DNA of 64,000 bases from Raphanus sativus (Eukaryota; Streptophyta; Magnoliopsida; Brassicales; Brassicaceae). The position numbers and the translations under genes are program-made. Positions 25,225 through 36,372 of the stretch are shown one piece after another (the first letter of the stretch is position 1; every line of letters starts with the position of its first letter). A model generated the notes under the pieces. It saw only the letters and a program-made list of their open reading frames with translations, made no database searches and had not been told where the DNA came from. The stretch lies in assembly GCF_000801105.2 (NCBI RefSeq), contig NC_079512.1, positions 25,189,848-25,253,847 of the forward strand, written 5' to 3'.

Positions 25225-26486
25225 TTCATTAGATAAATATAAGAGACTGAGTCCAAAGCAACCTAAAAACTCGTTAAAACCTGATGTTAAGGCGGGTTTA
25301 GAGTGATAATTAATGTATAAATTCATGCATCTACTTCATCCCCAGCAGAAAAATCTTCAATGGCTAAGCCAAAAGCATGATCAATTTTCATTAGAAATAT
25401 CAAAAGTGTTTTATAAAATATCAGAACATAGTGTAGTTTTAGTTTACCTTATTGAGATGTACATTATGTGTTCAAAATCATTCAAATAACATCTCTCAAT
25501 ACTTTAAGATATTTTTTTGCTGTTGTTGGTCAACCTTTCAAATAAGTTTATGCATATGTGTTGAAAGTCTGAACAAAAAATAATATCATATAGTTCTGGA
25601 AGAAAGATATATATATAGCTCACTAAAAAATAAAGTTATAGTTACAAAATTATATGTTACAAGTTTGTTACCTTTTCAATTTTAAAGATATACATACTGC
25701 AACATCTTCTAGAAGACTAGAAATAGGGGCTGATATATATACGTTAAGTATCATTTCAGGTCTAATGGCATCTCTGTATTGATCATATTATGCCTTTATA
25801 GTGTCGTCTATATATGACTCACGTATATATATTTGCTTTTGTTAAAATGACACATCTACATTTCTCTTTTGGTAATATGAACGTGAATCACATGATACAT
25901 GAAGAAATAAGTACATGATATTATCAACGAAAACAAGTGAATATTCCTAACATTTCGAAAGGATATATTAAAAGATGTTTTTTTGGGTGAAAATGTTAAA
26001 GATATGATTAAAAGATGTTTGAAAACATCGATGCCAATGTAGTTTAATTGACGACGGTTTAACAGATCAGAGTAATTACTTACGAATTTGGGATATCAAC
26101 TCAAAATATTTTTGTGTGTTATCATCTTGAAAATAAAATCTTGTATCATGTATATTTACACGTATATCATTTACGCAAAGAGGCGTGACAAATCCAGTGT
26201 TTTAATTCGTAAGGTTATGTATTTATGTATGTATAGATTATAGATAGTGGATAATTAAAATGATCTAATAAATGGAGATCCTCTTAAATAAATTTATATA
26301 CAATAGAAGTAAATGGGTTGCAGTTGTAATTTTAGATGTAACTTTCTACATCCTGATTCAATTCACGGTGTGAAAAACTATTAACAATGTTTGGGTTCCG
26401 CTAAAAAGGCAAAATCATTTTTTTTACCAAAAAGAAAATTATATACAAATGATTAAGAATAATATTTTGTAGAATACTAACCATGC

Positions 26487-26625
26487 TGTGGAAGCACCGT
26501 GGCCTAGTGGTCAAGATTTAAAGACTTCTACACTCAAGTCTGGGGTTCGAATCCCAAGCGATGCAATTTCTATATCAGGAGGTAGCATGGTGCAAGGAAT
26601 ACCGTACCCGACAAAAACAAAAAAA
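26487..26625 (+). mobile_element. tRNA-derived SINE with 16-bp TSD
   Basis: The 139-bp body has a pol III A box (TGGCCTAGTGG) and B box (GGTTCGAATCCC) at tRNA-like spacing, then a non-tRNA tail ending in an A-rich run. AGAATACTAACCATGC flanks it exactly at 26471-26486 and 26626-26641. Confidence 0.93.
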
Positions 26626-26711
26626 AGAATACTAACCATGCCATATGTAAACAAAGTTTGGCATATGATTGAATACTTTGCTGGAAACTCTTTCCTAGTC
26701 GTAGGACGTAC

Positions 26712-26759
26712 AAACAGCAAAGCTTTTAGCATTTAGACCAAAAAAAAAAACAGCAAAGC
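26712..26759 (+). repeat. Poly(A) micro-insertion with 12-bp direct repeats
   Basis: AAACAGCAAAGC at 26712-26723 and 26748-26759 flanks a 24-bp insert, TTTTAGCATTTAGACC plus A run. The repeat may extend by an A on the right. Confidence 0.6.
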
Positions 26760-27004
26760 AACCTGGTTTTCACCCACTAATTGCTTGACAAGTCACCAGA
26801 AAACTCTATTATTCTGCTGTTGTACACTGCACCGACCGCACTAGATCTTACCAAACATTCTTTTTTTTTCTCTCTTCTCTTCTTGTGGCTGTTGGCTAAG
26901 CGTTTTGGTTTATTTCTTCATGCAGCGTACTACATGGGAGCGATGGGTATGCTGCTTGTCGACGATGTAACAAGATGATTCATCCCTTCAACAGTAAAGG
27001 ATGC

Positions 27005-27110
27005 TGTAGTGTGTACAAAACTGACTTAACTGTTCAAATTGTAGTGTGTACAAAATTCTGACTTAACTTTTCAAATTGTAATGTGTGTAAAACTGACTTA
27101 ACTGTTCAAA
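27005..27110. repeat. Three tandem ~36-bp repeats
   Basis: The units start at about 27005, 27040 and 27077. Each reads TGTAGTGTGTACAAAA(TT)CTGACTTAACTGTTCAAA with a few changes. They lie about 220 bp past the 3' end of the RABC2A coding region. No coding potential. Confidence 0.85.
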
Positions 27111-27326
27111 AAAGGATCATCTTCTTCACACTTTCTCTAATCGATATAAGTTTGAGCCACCACAAACAGGGGACTGAAGAAAGACTGGATATGATTGAAT
27201 CACTCTATTATGATTGTTATTACAAATCTCATTTCAGAAGCAAAAAGAAGAGCAGTAAAAAATCCCACAAATTTACAGAGAAACAAACTAACATTATGTG
27301 TTACAAACAAACGAGGCAACATCGCC

Positions 27327-28933
27327 TCAAGAGCTGCAACAGCCTGCCTGAGGAGTAGTCTGGTGCTCTGATGAGCTTTGCTTCAAGATGTTTCTCTTCA
27401 CAGCAGTTGATCCTTCTTCCAAAAGACTAGGTACCTCCATTATCTGTTTCATCACATACCATTCTATGTTACATTCTCCTTCGGATCTAAAACTATTAAT
27501 CTTTTCATCTTTTACCTTCAAAGCCAGCTCTTCGAAGCACTGCTCTACGTTTTGTCGAGTTCTAGCACTGCACTCAAGAAACATGCACTTGAGTTCTTTC
27601 GCTAGCGCAATCCCTTCTTCTCTGCTTACTCCTCTCTCAGATTCCTGCGTTAGTCATCATATATATGTGTTTCATTTCATCAAAAGACAACCAGCGAATG
27701 AGCTTTGTGTAATTATCGATATTGAAACTCACTCTATCGACTTTGTTCCCAACAAGCATCGTGACGCAATTTTGGTTAGTGGAATAAAGCTCAATCTCCT
27801 TACTCCACACATCTACTAAGTTTGTGAATGTCTCTCTTCTCGTCACATCATAAACTGCACTTTTCACCAGGAAAACATTAACTAAACATGTTTACATACA
27901 TGGAGATAGATCTCTTTGTAGTCTTATGGTAATAGATTTGATATGATGATGGGGACATTACCGAGAATGATTCCTTGGGCGCCTCTGTAGTAAGAGCTCG
28001 TCAGTGTTCTAAACCGTTCCTGTCCCGCTACAAATAAGAAAACCGAGAATGTTACATTAGAGCATGTTTATAGGTAGTTCTTAACAACATATCTTAGATT
28101 AAATAAGATTAAAAAATTAAAGCAAAAGAAGAAAATACAAAGAATGTATCTTAGTTAGGAGAAGCAAGGAAAGGTTCTTAATACACGTGTCGATACAAGA
28201 ATGAGCAGAGAGAAAATGGAGGGATCATATTGAAAGATCTGGTCACGACGGGGTCCACCGTTAATGATTAAAAAAAATAAGAACCTTCAAGTGGGTTTTG
28301 TTGATAAACATGCTCTTAGTTTCCTTTATGAAAAAACATAAATAATCTTTAAGTGCAGAATCACCCACCTGTGTCCCAGATTGTGAGTTTAAGTCTTTTG
28401 TCTCCTACTGTCAATTGTTTGATCTTGAAATCAACACCTATTTTGAGTAATAATTAGGTTAATATCAACAAACGCTATACAAGTAGGATCCGACAAAAGA
28501 TATTTTTCCACAGAAACCAAACCAAACTAAAAGACAAGACTGGTAGAATTAGAAGTACCAATAATTAATTCTTCAGACAATATCCTAAGTAATATACAAA
28601 AACGTGTGATCATTAAACAGAGAATGCCCAACACAAAACCAGACAGATGATCATCAAATTCAAGCTCAGTCAGATATAATGTGAACTACTGTTTGATTAA
28701 ACAACACAAAAAAAAGTAAAAAGCAAACATCTTTTCTCGGTTGATTTTCCCTGGAATCAAAGAGAGAACACAAGTTTCAAAAGAAAACTAATTATACCGA
28801 TGGTAGGAGCAAGATCTTCAACGGCGTTGGAGATGAAGCTGACAAGCAAACTGCTTTTACCAACACCAGAATCTCCTATCAACAATATCTTAAACGACAG
28901 ATCGTATCCACTTTGCCCAGAAGACGATCCCAT
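27327..28933 (-). CDS. RABC2A: Rab GTPase RABC2A (Rab18-like)
   Basis: Six exons (28933-28798, 28437-28369, 28027-27962, 27854-27733, 27644-27516, 27443-27327) encode 212 residues starting [18 protein letters not shown]. All GTPase motifs are present: P loop GDSGVGKSS, switch I with APTIG/VDFK, WDTAGQE, GNKVD and ECSA. The tail GCCSS carries the two prenylatable cysteines. The family is Rab18-like; in Arabidopsis RABC2A binds myosin XI-2 and associates with peroxisomes and vesicles. Start choice follows the conserved N-terminus; the upstream in-frame Met at 29008 is less likely. A 256-bp MITE sits in the intron between exons 2 and 3. It matches Arabidopsis At5g03530 in position, head-to-head with EXO70A1. 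Confidence 0.96.
28060..28315. mobile_element. MITE in RABC2A intron 2, TTA target duplication
   Basis: The ends GAGCATGTTTATAGG and the complement of GAGCATGTTTATCAAC form imperfect terminal inverted repeats. TTA flanks both sides (28057-28059 and 28316-28318). The 256-bp body has no open frame. The 3-bp TTA duplication fits a Tourist/Harbinger-type MITE. Confidence 0.8.
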
Positions 28934-29397
28934 TCTCTTACCAAAAAAAAAACAAGCTTTGAATGATCTTTTTCTCTCTCGATCTGTTTGCAGAAGAAAA
29001 AAAACCACGAGATATCAAATCAACAGCTACAAAAAGGGTGATTCCCTTTTGATAAATAAATATGAATCTATTTTAGCTGTATGTAGTGCTAATGATGATG
29101 ATGATATATGATGCTTATCGTTGATGATTACGTCTATGTCTCAGTTTTATAAGTAGAGCAAAAAAATATAAACTTTATTGCGCCCCCATGTATGACGCAA
29201 ACACATAATTAAATCAAAATACGAAAATAAATAGGAAGATTGTATTCTTTACGGAGAAGATGGTACACGCCTGAGACAGTAACGTTCCTTCGTTCTTCTT
29301 TGCTTCCTCTCCCCGACACTTTGCTTTCACACAAACGTCTTGGGCTATTACATTATTGGGCCACAGTTTTTAAATCCATGGGCTTTGATTAAATCTT

Positions 29398-32295
29398 TTG
29401 TATCGTATATTAAAATATTTTAAAACAGAGGTCTTTAGCTGTACTCGTACCGGCTCTGGCGCCACCAAACCGTCAACTCTCTTTCTCTTTAACTTCGTTT
29501 TATCGACGGCGAAGAATAGGATTAGCAGCAACAAGAGCTTTAAGAGTAGTGATGGCGTCCTTAACCATGCCAATAGCTTGCTTGCCAAAGCTCAGTCTAA
29601 GCTCGAGGATGAGTTTAAACAATTGTTATCTTCTTACAGGTTTGTGCTTCTGTATATAAACCTCAGGGAACATTTAATAGTTGTGTGGATTTTTGCTATT
29701 TTTTTTTCTAGTTTGGGTGTGTAAAATGTATTTTAAAAATGACATTTTCAAAAGTAATAGCACTTGTCAATGTACATGTTCCTTATGTGACTGAATAGTT
29801 GGAGTATTTAAGTCCAAGTTAAAGTATCTTTTTTTTCTAATCACCTGCATTCGTTCTTGTCCTCATTCCTTTTTTTTTTTTGAATTATATTTGTTATAAT
29901 CAGTAAAGCTGTGGAGCCTGATCGCCTTTTTGATGGCCTTCCAAACTCGCTGAGACCATCTGCGGATGGTGATGGTAGTGGAAAAGCTCCAATGCCTCAC
30001 GGAGGACATCACAACGATGACTCAGAAACTGCTGCTTATACACTTCCGGTTCTGATTCCATCAAGGGTGTTGCCGCTTTTGCATGATTTGGCTCAGCAGA
30101 TGGTTCAGGCTGGCCACCAGCAACTCTTACTACAGATTTACAAGTGAGCTGATTCTTGGCCATTCTTCCCTTATAACTCTGCATAATCTACTGGCATTTT
30201 CCCAGTGCATATTGAAGATACATTTGTGTGTGTTTGGAAATTGTTTTTAATATAACTTTTTGATCAATGTTTTGTGTGTTTGTTCAGAGAAACACGTTCC
30301 TTTGTCTTGGAAGAAAGCTTGAGGAAATTGGGAGTTGAAAAGCTTAGCAAAGAGGATGTTCAGAGGATGCAGTGGGAAGCTCTGGAGGCCAAAATTGGAA
30401 ACTGGATCCATTTCATGCGCATTGCTGTAAGAACGCTATTTAAGATTTGCAATATTTAAAGCATGTTATGTTGGCTCCTAACTCAAGTCACTTTTCAACA
30501 GGTTAAACTACTCTTTGCTGGAGAAAGGCAAGTATGTGACCAGATATTCCAAGGCTTCGATTCTCTTAGTGATCGGTGTTTTGCAGAAGTTACAGTGAGC
30601 AGTGTCTCAATGCTACTTAGCTTTGGGGATGCTATAGCTAGGAGCAAGAGATCTCCAGAAAAGTTGTTTGTACTCTTAGACATGTATGAGATAATGCGGG
30701 AGCTTCACACGGAGGTAATATTTTCCTCATCTAAGTAACCAAACACTGAAGAGACTTCTGTTAAATGGAAAAACTCTTCTCTAGTCTCAGCTTTTGGTGG
30801 ATTTTTCTGATTTTTATTCTAGTTTTTGTTTTGTTTTGTGAGCCCGTATTTGTTTTGGTATAAGCTAATTGATAACATTAGATGTCGCTACAATCTTACA
30901 AAATCTGTGTCCATGGACAGATTGATGCAATTTTCAAAGGTAAAGCATGCGTTGAAATTAGAGATTCTGCTATGGGGTTGACAAAGAGGTTGGCACAGAC
31001 TGCTCAGGAAACATTTGGTGATTTCGAAGAAGCTGTTGAAAAGGATGCTACGAAGACTGCTGTTCTAGATGGGACTGTCCACCCGCTAACAAGCTATGTC
31101 ATCAATTACGTCAAGTTCTTATTCGAGTAAGTGCTGCGTATGTCTACTTGGTTCGGACTAGCCCAACTTAAGTTATTCTTCTACTTGCGTATTGCCTCTT
31201 TCCATGCTTTGTATTGATGATTCATGGATGATCTTTGGTTGGTGTCAGCTACCAAGCGACGCTGAAGCAACTTTTCTTGGAATTTGGAAATGGAGATGAT
31301 TCAAACTCGCAGCTAGCATCCGTAACAATGCGGATAATGCAGGCGCTTCAAAACAACTTAGAAGGGAAATCGAAACAGTACAGAGATCCTGCATTGACGC
31401 ACTTGTTCCTGATGAACAACATTCATTACATGGTTAGATCTGTGCGCAGGTGAGTTCAGTTGAAGATGGTTAGGATTTATCAAAAAAAAAAAATACATTC
31501 GTTTGATGTAGTTGGTTTTATTGATATCATGAGTATTTACAGGTCAGAAGCCAAGGATTTGTTAGGCGATGATTGGGTTCAAAGGCATAGGCGTATCGTT
31601 CAACAACATGCAAACCTATACAAAAGGACTGCTTGGACAAAGGTTCGAATCTATTTGTTAACAAAGAAAATGGAAGTGAAAACTAAAAGCCAAGGTATGA
31701 ATGTAACTGATATATAATTTTTGTAGATATTACAAACCTCTTCGGCGCAAGGGTTGACCTCATCCGGAGGAGGGAGTCTAGAGGGAGGAAACAGCAGCGG
31801 AGTTTCAAGAGGATTATTGAAAGAGAGGTAAAAGTCTTCAACAACTACAAAAAAAAAATTGAAATATTTATATCTTAATTATGAGAAAATAATGTTTTAT
31901 ATATTTGATAATGTTGAATTCAAAAAAAAAAATTGGAACAGGTTCAAGATGTTCAATATGCAATTTGATGAGTTGCATCAGAGACAATCGCAATGGACAG
32001 TTCCAGACACAGAACTAAGAGAGTCACTAAGACTTGCTGTTGCTGAAGTATTATTGCCTGCTTACAGATCATTCCTCAAACGCTTTGGGTAAATACTATT
32101 CTTGTCTCTTACCTGCAAAAGTTCATATGTATATATTTTAAAATCAAAATAAACTTTAAACCGATGATTCGTTGTAGGCCTCTGGTTGAGAATGGGAAGA
32201 ATTCTCAGAAATACATAAAATATACAGCTGAAGATCTTGAGAGATTGTTGGGGGAGTTGTTTGAAGGTAAGTCTATGAATGACCCCCGACGGTAA
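29398..32295 (+). CDS. EXO70A1: Exocyst subunit EXO70A1, 5'-truncated copy
   Basis: Ten exons (29398-29639, 29904-30143, 30288-30426, 30502-30714, 30921-31126, 31249-31449, 31543-31642, 31727-31827, 31942-32088, 32178-32295) join in one open frame of 568 codons. From SNKSFKSSDGVLNHANSLL (about 29527) to SMNDPRR the protein follows Arabidopsis EXO70A1 closely, including HYMVRSVRRSEAKDLLGDDW and FNMQFDELHQRQSQW. EXO70 tethers secretory vesicles to the plasma membrane through PI(4,5)P2 binding at its C-terminal domain. The first 110-140 residues of the family (an N-terminal coiled coil) are not found. The upstream in-frame ATG at 29398 adds about 43 unrelated residues. Whether a distant first exon exists cannot be seen, as RABC2A lies just upstream. 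Confidence 0.9.
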
Positions 32296-33399
32296 AAACA
32301 AACAACCAAAGCTAATTGTTGTAAAGTAAAATTCTTTCAAACTCGTTTTTTCTTTGATCTTATTCGTTGCCATTGTATATGGAGCGTGTCCACTTTTCCT
32401 GTTTGATTGTATTCTTTTTAGTTACTGATAAGTGTGTGAATTACTTTGGAAAGAGAGTTGTTTCTCTTTTCTTTACGTTCATGTTTTTGAAATAATCATA
32501 TGGCCTAATAAGTCTAAAGCACACGGATACGTGATATATTTAGTGTGAAAGAGATCATCAGAGAAATATAGCTTTTAAAAAATAACATTTTATAATAGTA
32601 TTTTGAATCAAATATAGAGTTGAAAAGAAGTTGTTTTAAGTCGAGAATTGGTTAAGATCATAACAAAACAAAGAACTCTAAATTTAATGCAGAAAAAAAT
32701 CAAATCATTTTTAAACAAATATGAAACCGACCACAACCTTGTTCTTGAGCCAGACAAACAATAGAGCTCTGTCGACATGCATACCTAAGCGAAAAAAAAA
32801 GAGAGAAAGAAATCGTTTTTAATTAGTAAAATAATTCGTGATGAGATGGGTTTGTTGATTAATCACATGTTTGGTAATGGCATATTCCTTTTAGAAGATC
32901 CAAATTCTCCCAGCATCTTTACATGGACTTGCTCATTTCCATCACCTCCTTCCACTTTTCCAAAAATAATAATAAACATAATATTTGATTTATTTCAGTG
33001 TCATCTTTACACCAATGACAATTCTTACTTTTATTCCCCTTTATACCAATAATATATACATTTTTATTTTTATTTTTTCTATTTTTAATTATTTTATACC
33101 CACTTTAAAATCTTATACACTTTGAACTCATATACAATTCTACATACAAACTGCATTGTTCACAATTAATTTTAATGTCGGTATAAATAGATACACCAAA
33201 TGTTATATTTGAATTCACTTTCAGGTACTGACTAAGAAAAATAAAATAATTTATTATTAACAGACACGAGATACAGTGGTTACACTGAATTAATTAATTA
33301 TTACAAAAAGTACTGTAAAGAAAAAGTGGAAAGAACACTATGACTTATGCAATGGGTGTTTTCAATCTCTCTTTAAATGTGTCTCCAAGACCAAATACA
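32296..33399. other. Intergenic; upstream region of AT4
   Basis: AT-rich, no gene seen. It holds a P1BS-like element (32880-32887) and a TATAAATAG box at 33182-33190, either of which could serve the AT4 transcript. Confidence 0.55.
32880..32887 (+). promoter_or_regulatory. P1BS-like PHR1 site (GCATATTC)
   Basis: The octamer fits GNATATNC, the binding site of the phosphate-starvation regulator PHR1. It lies about 600 bp upstream of the MAIP start in AT4. An 8-mer of this looseness also occurs by chance in AT-rich DNA. Confidence 0.45.
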
Positions 33400-33473
33400 A
33401 AGAGAGAAATTCATTTAAAACCCTAATATCCATTGTTGAAAGTCTCTTTGGCACAACACAAAACACAGCATAT

Positions 33474-33488
33474 ATGGCCATCCCCTAA
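33474..33488 (+). CDS. MAIP micro-ORF of AT4
   Basis: ATG GCC ATC CCC TAA encodes the tetrapeptide Met-Ala-Ile-Pro, reported in TPSI1/Mt4-family RNAs. It is too short for standard gene calling. Its sequence, apart from the first two bases of the ATG, is one arm of a perfect 16-bp inverted repeat (33476-33491 with 33562-33577). Confidence 0.75.
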   Translation: MAIP

Positions 33489-33805
33489 AGAAAATGAAGA
33501 TGAAGAACCCTCTGAACGATATGAAGATCTCACCATAAAGGGTTTTCAGAGGTTTGGATTCTCTTTAGGGGATGGCCTAAACACACAAGAGTACTCTCAA
33601 AAGGTAAGAAGAAAAAAGATATCTCTTGGAGATTATGATAATGAAAATATGAATTTGTGTTTATGTAGGTGTTGTGTGAATGATAATCATCATCATCTTT
33701 ATCATTATGGTGATGATGAGGATTGTGTGTGAATGGAGCGATGAAGATTGCATGAAGGTTGATGAAGACAAGCTCTTGATTTGTCTTTTGTTATCTCCCT
33801 CGTTA

Positions 33806-33827
33806 GGGCAACTTCGATCCTTTGGCA
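33806..33827 (+). promoter_or_regulatory. miR399 target-mimic site
   Basis: The 3' ten bases TCCTTTGGCA pair with the miR399 5' end. The 5' part GGGCAACTT pairs with its 3' end with two or so weak positions. CGA forms a central three-base bulge that blocks slicing, as in IPS1. Confidence 0.92.
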
Positions 33828-34589
33828 AGCTTCGGTTCCCCTCGGAATCAGCAGATTATTACTATCTTACTCTCTTTGTCTATGTGCTTCGTTTAGTTTG
33901 TTTCCCTTTTGGTTTGGCTTACTGTTTTTTATTTCGTATGTTTGTGCTTGAATGTGTGTGTGTTGTAATCCCCTGTGATGCACACCACTCACGTGTGTCC
34001 CTATCTATGTGAGGAATAAACGAATATTCGGTTTCTTATATCTTCCAATCCAATCATCATTTCCACTCTTTTTAAGTTTTTAATGGTGTCTTCGAACAAT
34101 TGTTTTAGCAATCTGTTTATCTGAAGCAGAAATACATTTAAGTTGGCCCATTAGTAAGCCCATTAAAAGTCCAACTCATTGCTTATTTGAATCCTGTAAA
34201 TTTAGAACATTATAAGAGCATATATGAAGGAAAACCCAAGAGAGCCTTATTAAACCGGGTCTGCCAAGCTCTCGTACCTAAGAAAACCTAATGAATCATT
34301 CATGTGGCGTATTTAAAAAGTAAAGGTCGATCCAAATTAAAAAAAACGTAGGGAAGAGAAATATGTATCAGTTCTTTTATACCTCTTGTGATGACTGATA
34401 AGAACTAAATAAAATTCACTTTTTTTTTAAATGAGCAATCTGTGTAAATTTAAACAGAAGAAATAACAAAAGCCGTAACTAAAACCGTGTGTGGCAAGCT
34501 GTCAAAGCTCTTAGCATTCATGATACACTTGAAAAGAAAAATACAAATCATCTTTTGGGTTGGTTAATAAAAAAAGCAGCCGGGGGGTT

Positions 34590-34874
34590 TTATGTCTTTA
34601 GGCAGAATAAACACCGCAGAAGATTCCTAAATGAACAATGCTTCTTCAGCTTGGGCTCTTCGTTTTTCAAAACAGCTTTGAGACCAGACGTCTCAGGCTC
34701 AAGTTTCTTGACTTCTTGTTTGAGTTCCACAATCCGATCAGCTTCACGAGCATTACGTTTATTCCTCTCTAAGTAAGCCGTCTCTAGCTGCGACAACTCA
34801 GTTTGTCTACGCAATTGTTGGTTCCTCATAATATCATTCCGGTGCCTCATCATCGCTACTCTTGCAGCACCCAT
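34590..34874 (-). CDS. Short coiled-coil protein, truncated MATH-CC relative (copy 1)
   Basis: A 94-codon frame starts MGAARVAMMRHRNDIMRNQ and contains a heptad-rich coiled coil (RIVELKQEVKKLEPETSGLKA), ending in a Cys/Leu/Phe tail (RNLLRCLFCLKT). It is clearly paralogous to the longer gene at 35659-36372 at both ends but lacks its middle. MATH-CC proteins normally have a MATH/TRAF domain before the coiled coil; none is here. It may be a fragment. No known function. Confidence 0.5.
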   Translation of the reverse strand: MGAARVAMMRHRNDIMRNQQLRRQTELSQLETAYLERNKRNAREADRIVELKQEVKKLEPETSGLKAVLKNEEPKLKKHCSFRNLLRCLFCLKT

Positions 34875-35593
34875 GGTGAAATCTTATAATTGCTTTATAA
34901 GATTGCTTTCGTAATATGCTCAATTAGCATCGCCTTCTTTTTATGTAGGTAGCCAAAGACCTGAAATAACTTCCAAAACTCTAGATAAATTCGAATCTAA
35001 TTAGTGAATATTTTTATAGCAGTTTGTTTATCTGTAGCATAAATATATCCCATTCTTAGCCTCGTAATAGTCAATCTCATCTTCTATTCAAATCCGGTAA
35101 ATTTAATTTAAAGACAGTATAGGAGAACATATGAAGAAAAAGGCCAAGAGCGCTCTACCGTGTTAGGCTAGCTCTCATACCGAGTAAACTTAATGAATCA
35201 TTCATGTTGGCATATCAAAAATAAAAGGTCGATTAAAATATATAAAACGTAGGATATTTATGATATGAAAAATTTAATAAATAAAAACGATTAGTAATAA
35301 TCTAAAGAGAATTTTTATTAGAAAAAAACCACAAAAACATACACATCTCTGTATTGAGCTTGGTTTTTCTTCTTCGACTGTTAGTTTGAGTTTTCTTACC
35401 TCTTCTACAACGAAGTTGTGTACACTACTAACTAAGCAATTCACTAGCTTGTTAAACTCCAGTAATTCTAAAGAAGCAGTCGGTATATTTAAGTCTTACA
35501 TTGCATATGGTAGAAGAAACAAGAAAAGGACATAATTAAATCCGTGTGTCAAGCTATCAAAGCTCTTAGCACTTTAGCATTAATAAATAAAGC

Positions 35594-35652
35594 AATTCCT
35601 TGGGGGTTTTTTTATTTTAGCAAAAAAAAAAAAAAATTCCTTGGGGGTTTTT
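35594..35652 (+). repeat. Poly(A) micro-insertion with 18-bp direct repeats
   Basis: AATTCCTTGGGGGTTTTT at 35594-35611 recurs at 35635-35652. Between them lies TTATTTTAGC followed by a run of A. It is just downstream of the copy-2 coiled-coil gene stop. Confidence 0.8.
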
Positions 35653-35658
35653 ATGTTT

Positions 35659-36372
35659 TTATGTCCTTAGGCAGAAGAAACTCCTCAAAAAATTCCTAAA
35701 GGAACTAGGATTCAACTTGGCCTTCTCGTTTCTCAACTTAGCTTTGACACCAGACATCGTACGCTCAAGTTTCTCGATCTCTTGTTTGAGTTCCAAAATC
35801 CTAGCTTCACAAGCGTTACGTTTCTTCCTCTCTAAGTAAGCCGTATCTAGCTTTGACCACAACCATTCCACCTTCAAACCGGCTTGCGTCAGATAAGACA
35901 AACCATTAGAAATTTTGCTTAACTCAGCTTTGAGACCAGACATCGCACCCTCAAGTTTCTTGACTTCTTGTTTGAGCTCCACAATCCGAGCTTCACAAGC
36001 ATCACGTTTCTTCTTCTGTGTATCTAGCTCTGACCACAACCATTCCACCTTAAAACCGGCTTGCGTCAGATAAGACAAACCATAAGAAATTGTGCTTAAC
36101 TCAGCATCAGAGAGCGATCTCTTGTGGTAAAGCTTCCGGATGATACCGAAGAGAACGTTCATATAATATGTCCTGTGCTTTGGGTTCTGAGATTGAACAT
36201 TGAGTGCAGTTTCTGGGTATGTCTTAAAAATCCAGTTTGCTAAACTCACCTGCCCCGACTCAACAACGAAGCCGTTGACATTTGTCTTAGTTTGTGCTTG
36301 CAGTTCTTGGTTCCTCATGTCATTATGTCTTCGTTGGTTCAACAATAGTATTGCAATTGTCGCAGCACCCAT
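35659..36372 (-). CDS. Coiled-coil protein related to MATH-CC C-terminal region (copy 2)
   Basis: A 237-codon frame starts MGAATIAILLLNQRRHNDMRNQ. Residues about 30-100 (VNGFVVESGQVSLANWIFKTYP... and ALNVQSQNPKHRTYYMN) resemble the segment after the MATH domain in Brassicaceae MATH and coiled-coil proteins of the RTM3-like group. A unit of about 60 residues is then repeated in tandem: LS(T/K)IS(Y/N)GLSYLTQAG followed by KVEWLWS(E/K)LD and a coiled coil (ELKQE(V/I)KKLE). The MATH domain itself is absent. It is the larger of two tandem copies. Intronless as read. Function unknown; Arabidopsis has an At5g03550-type gene at this position. Confidence 0.65.
   Translation of the reverse strand: MGAATIAILLLNQRRHNDMRNQELQAQTKTNVNGFVVESGQVSLANWIFKTYPETALNVQSQNPKHRTYYMNVLFGIIRKLYHKRSLSDAELSTISYGLSYLTQAGFKVEWLWSELDTQKKKRDACEARIVELKQEVKKLEGAMSGLKAELSKISNGLSYLTQAGLKVEWLWSKLDTAYLERKKRNACEARILELKQEIEKLERTMSGVKAKLRNEKAKLNPSSFRNFLRSFFCLRT

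Larger units (their letters stand above)
24665..26470. other. AT-rich intergenic region with micro-insertions
   Basis: No gene recognised. The short frame at 24978-25166 lies just after a poly(A) insertion and has no domain. Two poly(A)/poly(T) micro-insertions with direct repeats are listed separately. A further 14-bp direct repeat (ATTAAAAGATGTTT) flanks 26 bp at 25981-26006. Confidence 0.6.
33400..34060 (+). ncRNA. AT4: AT4/IPS2 phosphate-starvation RNA, miR399 target mimic
   Basis: This locus has both family hallmarks of Mt4/TPSI1/IPS1/At4 RNAs. One is the four-codon ORF MAIP (33474-33488). The other is the conserved block at 33806-33827 followed by AAGCTTCGGTTCCCCTCGG. The block pairs with miR399 but carries three extra bases (CGA) opposite the cleavage site, so the RNA sequesters miR399 rather than being cut. 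That relieves PHO2 repression during phosphate starvation. It lies downstream of EXO70A1 exactly as AT4 does in Arabidopsis. The longer frames inside are not conserved coding regions. Transcript ends are estimates. Confidence 0.9.

Noticed and set aside
33433..34012. Two frames of about 100 codons in the AT4 locus
   Set aside because: AT4/IPS RNAs are non-coding apart from MAIP; these frames cross the miR399 site and hairpin and have biased simple-repeat composition.
34022..34029. GAATATTC as a second P1BS site
   Set aside because: It lies at the 3' end of the AT4 transcript, so a promoter role is unlikely.
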